A stretch of 64,000 nt of DNA, taken from Sphingomonas sp. Lineage in GTDB: Bacteria > Pseudomonadota > Alphaproteobacteria > Sphingomonadales > Sphingomonadaceae. Below are positions 58,665-64,000 of the stretch, piece by piece. The DNA lies in contig NZ_JAIERS010000001.1 in assembly GCF_019746665.1 (NCBI RefSeq), positions 1 through 64,000 on the forward strand. Direction: 5' to 3'. Under the pieces are notes generated by a model. That model was not told where the DNA came from. It did not search any database and worked only from the letters and a program-made list of their open reading frames with translations. The translations under genes were made by a program, and so were the position numbers. Numbering within the stretch: the stretch's first letter is position 1; each line of letters opens with the position of its first letter.

Positions 58665-59231
58665 ATGGGACGCCCACGTAGCGAAACCTCGCGTCAGGCG
58701 ATCCTCAATGCGGCGTTCGCGCTGCTCGCCGAGCGCGGTTATGCGGGCTTCGCGATCGAAGCAGTCGCAGCCGCCGCCGGGGTCGGGAAAACGACCGTCT
58801 ATCGATGGTGGGAAAGCAAGGCCGCGCTGGCGGTCGACGCCTTTTTCCATGCGACCGAGGCCGAACTGCGCTTTCCCGAGACGGGTCGGGCCGAGAGCGA
58901 CTTTCGCGCCCAGATCGGCGAGCTCGCGACACTGCTACGGGGTGCGCGCGGCCAGGCATTTGCGGCGATGCTCGGCGGCGCGCGCACCGATCCGGAGCTT
59001 GCCCACGCGCTCGGCGAGCGCTGGCTCGAGCCGCGCCGCCAATGGGGCATCGCACGGATGACGGCGGCCGCCGCGGCGGGCGAGCTGCTGCCTGAAACCG
59101 ACATCGGCGCCGCGCTCGCCCTGCTTTACGGACCACTCTACACACCGCTGCTGTTCGGCGCTTCGGTGCCGGAGGCGGCGGCGGTGACGGCTTATCTCGA
59201 CCTTGCCTGCCGGGCGATCTTCAAGGGATAG
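58665..59231 (+). CDS. TetR/AcrR-family regulator
   Basis: 188 aa. The N-terminal HTH is textbook: ETSRQAILNAAFALLAERGYAGFAIEAVAAAAGVGKTTVYRWWESKAAL in pieces over residues 7-55, followed by a TetR_C-like ligand domain ending YLDLACRAIFKG. I prefer ATG 58665 (MGRPRSE, the common TetR opening) to the in-frame ATG at 58647. It is divergent from the VOC gene and probably represses it. Unrelated in sequence to the cluster TetR at 27351. Confidence 0.85.
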   Translation: MGRPRSETSRQAILNAAFALLAERGYAGFAIEAVAAAAGVGKTTVYRWWESKAALAVDAFFHATEAELRFPETGRAESDFRAQIGELATLLRGARGQAFAAMLGGARTDPELAHALGERWLEPRRQWGIARMTAAAAAGELLPETDIGAALALLYGPLYTPLLFGASVPEAAAVTAYLDLACRAIFKG

Positions 59232-59239
59232 CGCCCCAC

Positions 59240-60496
59240 TCAACCACCCGACGCCGCCGCATCGGGGTCGCGGCCCTGGCGGCGGTCGATCGATCGCATC
59301 ACTGGCGTCACCGTCAGCCCGTGAAGCAGGATCGAGAGCAGCGCGACCAGCCCGACGATCGCCCAAAGCCGCCCGCCCTCGGCCAAGGGCAGGTGGTTCA
59401 ATCCATAGGCCAGATAGTAGAATGACCCGACGCCCCGGATGCCGAAAAAGGCCAGCGTCAGCTTCTCGGTCCAATCGGCGCGCAGGCCGATCATCGCGAT
59501 CAGGCCGCTGGCCGGGCGCACGAACAGGATGATCGCCAGCGCCGCCAGCCAGTCCATCAGCGTAAGCGGCGCGAGCAGCCCCGACACCAAAGCGCCGCCG
59601 AACAGCAGCAGCACCAGCATCATCGCCAGCCGTTCGATCTGTTCGGCGACATTGTGCAGCTGATGGTTGAAATCATGGTCGCGATGCGCGTGGCGCAGCG
59701 TAAGGGCGGCGACGAACACCGCGAGAAATCCATAGCCCTCGATCATCTCGGTCACGGCATAGGTGATCAGCGTCACCGCGAGCGCGATCAACCCATCACC
59801 CGTCTGAGCGAGCTTGGTTTCGGCGGGCATGTGAAAGGTGAGCCAACCGAACGCCCAACCGATGACCCCGCCCGCGGCGATGCCCGCAACCCCTTCCCAC
59901 AGGACGTGATGGAGCAGCCACGGCCCAAACCACGCCGCGCCCGGCTGCGCCACCCCAAGCGCCAGCGCGAGGTTGACGAAGGGAAAGGCGAGACCATCGT
60001 TCAACCCCGCCTCCGACGTCAGGCCGAAGCGAACTTCATCCTCCTCGCCGGTCTTGGGTGGGCCTACCTGCACATCGGCGGCGAGCACGGGATCGGTCGG
60101 GGCGAGCGCCGCGCCGAGCAGCAGCGCGGCGACCAGGCTGAGCCCCAGCCCCGCCCAGCCGACCAAGGCGATGCCGGCAATACTCAGCGGCATGGTGATC
60201 GCGAGCAAGCGCCAGGTAACCCCCCAATGCCGCCAGTTGAACGGCCGGTCGATCTTCAGTCCCGCGCCCATCAACGCGATGATGACGACGAACTCCGTCA
60301 GCCGCTCGGTGATGAGCGGATAGGCAAGCGGCATCGGGCGCAGCGGCGTGGCAGGGCTCGCGAACAAGACGCCGCCAATCGCGATGCAGATGATCGGCAC
60401 CGACAGCGGCAGGCGGCGCAGCGCGAGCGGCAGCCAGGCGACGAGCGCGACCAGCAGGCCGGCGCCGGTAAGCCACAATAAATAGGGAGCAGGCAT
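59240..60496 (-). CDS. Cation:proton antiporter (CPA1 / NhaP-like)
   Basis: 418 aa with about 12 hydrophobic helices. Na+/H+ exchanger landmarks: LTEFVVIIALMGAGLKIDRPF (end of the first bundle), LLLGAALAPTDPVLAADVQVG with the APTDP motif, and SEAGLNDGLAFPFV with the ND pair of the ion site; then a conserved FFGIRGVGSFYYL near the end. Expected to exchange Na+ or K+ for H+ at the inner membrane. Convergent with the TetR gene, eight bases apart. It occupies the position upstream of rplJ where rplKA stand in many bacteria. Confidence 0.88.
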   Translation of the reverse strand: MPAPYLLWLTGAGLLVALVAWLPLALRRLPLSVPIICIAIGGVLFASPATPLRPMPLAYPLITERLTEFVVIIALMGAGLKIDRPFNWRHWGVTWRLLAITMPLSIAGIALVGWAGLGLSLVAALLLGAALAPTDPVLAADVQVGPPKTGEEDEVRFGLTSEAGLNDGLAFPFVNLALALGVAQPGAAWFGPWLLHHVLWEGVAGIAAGGVIGWAFGWLTFHMPAETKLAQTGDGLIALAVTLITYAVTEMIEGYGFLAVFVAALTLRHAHRDHDFNHQLHNVAEQIERLAMMLVLLLFGGALVSGLLAPLTLMDWLAALAIILFVRPASGLIAMIGLRADWTEKLTLAFFGIRGVGSFYYLAYGLNHLPLAEGGRLWAIVGLVALLSILLHGLTVTPVMRSIDRRQGRDPDAAASGG

Positions 60497-60554
60497 CGGA
60501 TACCAACCGCCGCCGCGCCGATCCGTTCATCACCCTTTTGCGCCGCGCGAGCGC

Positions 60555-60582
60555 TTGACTTGAGCCGGCTTTCCGCTATGTG
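60555..60582 (+). promoter_or_regulatory. Sigma-70-type promoter of rplJ-rplL
   Basis: TTGACT (60555-60560) and TATGTG (60577-60582) with a 16-base spacer, about 260 bases before rplJ. The long untranslated leader that results is expected for the L10 autoregulated operon. Confidence 0.6.
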
Positions 60583-60843
60583 CCGCGCCCTGACTTCGCC
60601 CCCCGGGCGAAGCCGCCGTCCGAGACGACAGGTGCGGGCTTCCCGCTTAATTTCCTGTCTAGACGGGGAATGGAACTCACCGTCCGCCGGGCCTTTGGTC
60701 CCGCGCTCGGTTTGCCGTGGCCGCGCCACTCCCATGCCCCTTTGACGGACAAACGCCGGTGTCGGCGGGTCCGCCCGCTCGCGCCGGTTCATCCGGTTCC
60801 GCCTCGGTTCACCGAGACGGGGCTTGTTTACGTGGAGAATGGC
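60583..60843 (+). promoter_or_regulatory. Ribosomal protein L10 leader region
   Basis: This ~260-base leader before rplJ is GC-rich, has no convincing small gene, and contains several potential hairpins, the clearest being CTCGGT-TC-ACCGAG at 60803-60816 shortly before the SD (GGAG near 60835). In many bacteria the L10-L7/L12 complex binds such a leader to shut off translation. The assignment rests on position and structure, not on a covariance-model match. Confidence 0.55.
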
Positions 60844-61365
60844 ATGGATCGTGCTCAAAAGGCCGAACTCGTTGCCGAGCTGAACCAGACTTTTGCCGAG
60901 GTCGGCGTGGTGGTCGTCACCCGCAATCTCGGCATGACCGTGGCGCAATCGACGGCGCTGCGGAACAAGATGCGGGAAGCCGGCGCGAGCTATAAGGTCT
61001 CGAAGAACAAGCTTGCCAAGATCGCGCTGGGTGGCACCGACTATCTCTCGCTGGGCGACATGCTCACCGGGCCGGTCGGCCTCGCCACTTCGGTCGACCC
61101 CGTTGCCGCGGCGAAGGTAGCGGTGGATTTCGCCAAGACGACCGACAAGTTCGTGATCGTCGGCGGCGCGATGGGGGCGACCGTCCTGAACGAAGACGGC
61201 GTGAAGGCGCTGGCGACGATGCCGTCGCTGGACGAACTCCGCGCCAAGATCGTCGGCCTGCTGCAGGCGCCCGCCGCCAAGCTCGCCTCGATCACGCAGG
61301 CGCCGGCCGCGCAACTCGCGCGCGTCTTCAACGCCTATGCGGAAAAGGACAAGGAAGCGGCCTGA
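60844..61365 (+). CDS. rplJ: 50S ribosomal protein L10
   Basis: Builds the ribosomal stalk base and anchors L7/L12 dimers. 173 aa starting [10 protein letters not shown] at ATG 60844 after GGAGAATGGC. Family marks: [39 protein letters not shown], and the Ala-rich C-terminal helix ([29 protein letters not shown]) that binds L7/L12. rplL follows 48 bases later. Expected to be autoregulated through the leader. The operon has no rplKA upstream or rpoBC downstream. Confidence 0.97.
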   Translation: MDRAQKAELVAELNQTFAEVGVVVVTRNLGMTVAQSTALRNKMREAGASYKVSKNKLAKIALGGTDYLSLGDMLTGPVGLATSVDPVAAAKVAVDFAKTTDKFVIVGGAMGATVLNEDGVKALATMPSLDELRAKIVGLLQAPAAKLASITQAPAAQLARVFNAYAEKDKEAA

Positions 61366-61413
61366 TCGTCAGGCGTTTTATCGACAGCAATTTGATTTCA
61401 TTGGAGATTTGAC

Positions 61414-61797
61414 ATGGCAGACCTGAATGCGCTGGTTGACCAGCTGAGCCAGCTGACCGTCCTCGAGGCGGCCGAACTTTCGAAGCTGCTCGAAGAGAAG
61501 TGGGGCGTTTCGGCCGCGGCCCCGGTCGCGGTGGCGGCGGTTGCCGGCGGCGCCGGCGGCGCGGCGGCGCCTGCGGTTGAAGAGAAGACCGAGTTCGACG
61601 TGATCCTCACCGGCGACGGTGGCAAGAAGATCAACGTCATCAAGGAAGTCCGCGCGATCACCTCGCTCGGCCTGACCGAAGCCAAGGCGCTCGTCGAAGG
61701 CGCGCCGAAGGCCGTGAAGGAAGGCGTTTCGAAGGACGAGGCCGAGAAGATCAAGGCCCAGCTCGAAGCCGCCGGCGCGACCGTCGAGATCAAGTAA
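61414..61797 (+). CDS. rplL: 50S ribosomal protein L7/L12
   Basis: 127 aa. N-terminal dimerisation helices ([29 protein letters not shown]), an Ala/Gly-rich hinge ([18 protein letters not shown]), and the factor-binding C-terminal domain with [28 protein letters not shown] in pieces and the final GATVEIK. SD GGAG seven bases before the ATG. Followed by a strong intrinsic terminator, so it ends the transcription unit. Confidence 0.98.
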   Translation: MADLNALVDQLSQLTVLEAAELSKLLEEKWGVSAAAPVAVAAVAGGAGGAAAPAVEEKTEFDVILTGDGGKKINVIKEVRAITSLGLTEAKALVEGAPKAVKEGVSKDEAEKIKAQLEAAGATVEIK

Positions 61798-61821
61798 GCC
61801 TTTTCGGCTTGCCGATTTGGG

Positions 61822-61858
61822 AAAGGCCGCTCCTTCGGGGGCGGCCTTTTCTTTTTGG
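61822..61858 (+). terminator. Rho-independent terminator of rplJL
   Basis: AAAGGCCGCTCC, a TTCG tetraloop, GGGGCGGCCTTT (12-base-pair stem with one G-T pair), then TTCTTTTT. The C(UUCG)G loop makes this hairpin unusually stable. Confidence 0.92.
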
Positions 61859-61895
61859 GTTCTGGCGATGGCGCGGAGTCAGCTGGCCGGCGTAG

Positions 61896-61928
61896 ATCCT
61901 CCCCAAGCCTGCTTGGGGAGGATTTTTG
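61896..61928. repeat. Palindromic hairpin between rplL and rmuC
   Basis: ATCCTCCCCAAGC and GCTTGGGGAGGAT form perfect 13-base arms round CT (61896-61923), followed on the plus strand by TTTTT. It could be a second terminator, or one of the CTCCCC/GGGGAG palindromes common between sphingomonad genes; it has no second copy in this window. It lies just past the stop of rmuC on the minus strand. Confidence 0.6.
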
Positions 61929-61954
61929 GGAGGCCTCGATAGGCTTGCCGGCGC

Positions 61955-63367
61955 CTACTCTGCCGCCCGCTCCTCGATCAGCGCCTCGTCCCCATAGCGT
62001 GCCAGCGCTTCGACCGGCGGCGCCTCCTCGATCTCGCGCGCGCCGGTATCGACGTTCAGATCGCGGAATTTGCGCGCCGTCACCAACGCGCGGCTTTCGA
62101 AGCTCGACACGAACGTGTTGTAATTATTCACCGCGCTCGTCAGCCCCGCCCCCACCTTGCGCAGATCGCCGGCGGCCTTCGCCAGCCGTTCATACAATTC
62201 CTTGCCCAACCGCCCGATCTCGGCGGCGTCGCGCGCGAGCTTTTCCTGGCGCCAGATCGAGGCGATCGTCTTCGCGATCGCGACCAGATTGGTCGGCGTC
62301 GCGATCAGGACGCGGCGCTCGAACGCGTCGTCCCAAAGCTTCGCGTCCTGCTCCAGCGCGGCCGAGACGAAATGCTCGCCGGGCACGAACATCACCACGA
62401 AATCGAGCGTGTCCTTGAATTGTGCCTGATAGGCCTTGTCGCCGAGCGCCTTCATGTGCGCGCGGATCGCCGCCGCGTGCGCCGCGAGCCCCGCCGCGCG
62501 GCCGCCCTCGTCCTCAGCCTCGAATGCGTCCTGATAGGCGTTGAGCGAGACCTTGGCGTCGACGATCAGCGTGCGCCCGCCGGGGATGCGGATGATGACA
62601 TCGGGGCGCAGCCGCCCGTCCTCGGTGCCGACGCTCACCTCGGTCTCGAAGTCGCAATGCTCGGCGAGACCACAGCTTTCGAGCACGTTGCGCAGCTGCT
62701 GCTCGCCCCAGCGACCGCGTGCCTTTGGGGCATTGCGCAAGGCGTTGACCAGCCGCGCCGCCTCGCTGCTCACCTTTTCCTGGCCCTGGCGGAGTTCGGC
62801 GAGCTGGCCCTTCAATTGATCGAACGCGCTCGCCCGCTCGGCCTCGACCGCTTTCACCGAGGCTTCGTAGAGCGACAGCCGCTCGCCGACCGGCTGGAGC
62901 ACCGCGTTCAGGTTGCGCCGCGCCAGCTCCTCGGACTCGCGAAACCGTTCATCGGCGCGCTGCAAGAATTTTTGCTGCGCGTCGTTGAGCAGCTTGCCGG
63001 CGACATCACTGAACTGATGCGCCATCGCTTCCTTGGCATCGCGGAACTCGGCGAGCCGCGCCTCGAACGCCTCGGCCTGGGCGGTGAGCTTGGCGAGCTG
63101 GGTACGCGCCGCCTCGCGCTCGTCGCGCACCGCGTCGAGCGTCTCCTGCGTTTCGGCGAGCGCCACCGCGCGCTCCTCGGCGAGCGCGGCGGCGGCCTCA
63201 GCGCGTGCCTCGGCGCCCGCCAGATCGCGGATCGCGGCGCGGAACTCCTCGGTCCGTGCATCGCGCTCGGCGGCGAGATTGGCGATATCGCGCCCGCGCA
63301 GCAGCCACCCGGCGGCAAGCCCCAGCATCACCCCCAACAGCGCCAGGCCGATCGCGATTGCGTCCAC
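61955..63367 (-). CDS. rmuC: DNA recombination protein RmuC homologue
   Basis: Limits DNA inversions/rearrangements in E. coli; predicted nuclease-fold protein. 470 aa: an N-terminal membrane helix (AIGLALLGVMLGLAAGWLLRG), a long Ala/Glu/Arg-rich coiled coil (about 30-200), and the RmuC domain with GRWGEQQLRNVLESCGL, RLRPDVIIRIPGG, LIVDAKVSLNAYQDAFEAEDE and FVPGEHFVSAALEQD. The PDVIIR...VDAKVS pattern is the restriction-endonuclease-like core. Standalone gene on the minus strand, with the ccdA-like terminator upstream of it. Confidence 0.93.
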   Translation of the reverse strand: MDAIAIGLALLGVMLGLAAGWLLRGRDIANLAAERDARTEEFRAAIRDLAGAEARAEAAAALAEERAVALAETQETLDAVRDEREAARTQLAKLTAQAEAFEARLAEFRDAKEAMAHQFSDVAGKLLNDAQQKFLQRADERFRESEELARRNLNAVLQPVGERLSLYEASVKAVEAERASAFDQLKGQLAELRQGQEKVSSEAARLVNALRNAPKARGRWGEQQLRNVLESCGLAEHCDFETEVSVGTEDGRLRPDVIIRIPGGRTLIVDAKVSLNAYQDAFEAEDEGGRAAGLAAHAAAIRAHMKALGDKAYQAQFKDTLDFVVMFVPGEHFVSAALEQDAKLWDDAFERRVLIATPTNLVAIAKTIASIWRQEKLARDAAEIGRLGKELYERLAKAAGDLRKVGAGLTSAVNNYNTFVSSFESRALVTARKFRDLNVDTGAREIEEAPPVEALARYGDEALIEERAAE

Positions 63368-63451
63368 TATGCTTGCCCCCGAACAGAACGAAGCGGGAAT
63401 CTACGCGCCGCATCGTTGAAGGGCAACCACGGGGTTTGCACGGGCGAACGC

Positions 63452-63484
63452 AAAAGCCCCCCGGCTGAGCCAGCCGAGGGGCCA
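63452..63484 (-). terminator. Rho-independent terminator of the CcdA-like gene
   Basis: On the minus strand GCCCCTCGGCTG-GCT-CAGCCGGGGGGC forms a stem with a small internal mismatch, followed by TTTTG. It is 23 bases past the stop at 63507. Confidence 0.75.
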
Positions 63485-63506
63485 TTGTGACATATGGACG
63501 CGGCGA

Positions 63507-64000
63507 TCAGATCGACGTCGTCAGGTCGGTCAGCCATTGCGGCGAGTTGGTGACGATCACGCCTTCGACGATGTGGTCGCCCCCGGTCAGGATGAGCACG
63601 CCGACCACCGCCAGCAACGTGCCGAGCACACGCTTGCCGCCCTGCCCCGCGCTTAGCAGCTTGCCGCGCATCCGGGTGAAGACGGTGCGGGTCGCAAAGG
63701 CGAGGCCCACCAGCACGGTCGCGATGCCCAGCCCGAAAAAGGCCATCACCAGCGCGACGCCGGCAAGGTTCTGCCCCTGGGCCGCGAGAACGGTCGCCGC
63801 GCCCAGGGTCGGGCCGACACACGGGCTCCACACGAGCCCGAGCAGCGCCCCGATGCCGAACTGGCCGGCAAGCCCAAACCGCTCGAGCCCCGCCTGCCGC
63901 CGCGACGCCCAATCCGCGAGCGGCGCGGCGGCATTTTGGAGCATGTACTGGATGCGCGGCAGCAGCAGCGCGACGCCGGCGAGCAGCAGCAGGACCGCCC
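63507..64000 (-). CDS. CcdA/DsbD-like cytochrome c biogenesis membrane protein (5' end outside the window)
   Basis: The reading frame is open from the right window edge (AVLLLLAGVALLLPRIQYML) to the stop at 63507, so at least 164 residues of the C-terminal part are seen; an internal ATG at 63944 is not the start. Hydrophobic helices include LGLVWSPCVGPTLGAATVLAAQ with the conserved CxGP Cys-Pro feature of the CcdA family, a second pair around GLGIATVLVGLAF, and a final helix. CcdA proteins carry reducing power from thioredoxin across the inner membrane. The second redox Cys would be in the missing part. A terminator follows. Confidence 0.8.
   Translation of the reverse strand, partial: AVLLLLAGVALLLPRIQYMLQNAAAPLADWASRRQAGLERFGLAGQFGIGALLGLVWSPCVGPTLGAATVLAAQGQNLAGVALVMAFFGLGIATVLVGLAFATRTVFTRMRGKLLSAGQGGKRVLGTLLAVVGVLILTGGDHIVEGVIVTNSPQWLTDLTTSI

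Noticed and set aside
1-64000. CRISPR array, rRNA operon or integron attC array
   Set aside because: No regularly spaced direct repeats, rRNA-like segments or attC-like folded repeats were seen; the recurring short motifs are isolated operator-like dyads.

Overview
The window is high-GC, densely packed alphaproteobacterial chromosome, most likely from Sphingomonas or a close relative. Supporting signs are two large TonB-dependent receptors heading catabolic loci, frequent ATGA/GTGA start-stop overlaps, GTG and TTG starts with clear Shine-Dalgarno (SD) sequences, and the family content. The genus is inferred from gene style, not from a marker search.

Positions 1-5530 are the right end of an integrative element. 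They hold a primase/helicase gene cut off just past its Walker A motif (probably by an insertion sequence lying mostly left of the window), a 58-codon ORF, an AlpA-type regulator, an unknown 215-aa protein, a tyrosine integrase and a hipBA toxin-antitoxin pair with three evenly spaced operators. The element ends at a displaced 3' segment of tRNA-Lys(CUU) at 5486-5530, the expected attachment scar.

Positions 5686-19558 form a complete amino-sugar and muropeptide utilisation locus. The minus-strand genes are anmK, D-lactate dehydrogenase, TonB receptor, sodium symporter, murQ, a GntR/UTRA regulator, nagX and nagK. The plus-strand genes are nagB-II, nagA and a GH84 hexosaminidase. Together they take anhydro-MurNAc to GlcNAc-6-P plus D-lactate, then to fructose-6-P and pyruvate.

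Positions 19612-56449 are the most interesting part: a peptide and amino-acid catabolic supercluster. It carries all four steps of trans-4-hydroxyproline degradation (epimerase, D-hydroxyproline oxidase, DHDPS-family deaminase, semialdehyde dehydrogenase) and an arsenal of proline- and D-residue-oriented peptidases: aminopeptidase P, an M24 prolidase-like enzyme, an S9 DPP-IV-like enzyme, a CocE/X-Pro hydrolase, a D-aminopeptidase-like enzyme, two further beta-lactamase-fold hydrolases and an MlrC-like M81 enzyme. It also has a D-glutamate pair (dgcN-dgcA), a Thr/Ser dehydratase, a TonB receptor, an MFS and an EamA transporter, a BKACE/aminotransferase/reductase/isomerase module of unknown substrate, a pyruvate-dehydrogenase-E1-like enzyme, and two regulators (GntR-FCD and TetR). 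I found two operator families in it: six copies of a 16-bp dyad ATGAC-N6-GTCAY (TetR-like) and three copies of CTGGTATCYCAG (GntR-like). They tie the scattered operons into what looks like one regulon with two inputs.

Positions 56508-64000 are ordinary chromosome: two cytochrome P460-like genes, a VOC protein facing a TetR gene, a CPA1-type antiporter, rplJ-rplL with promoter, leader and terminator, rmuC, and a CcdA-like membrane protein running off the right edge.
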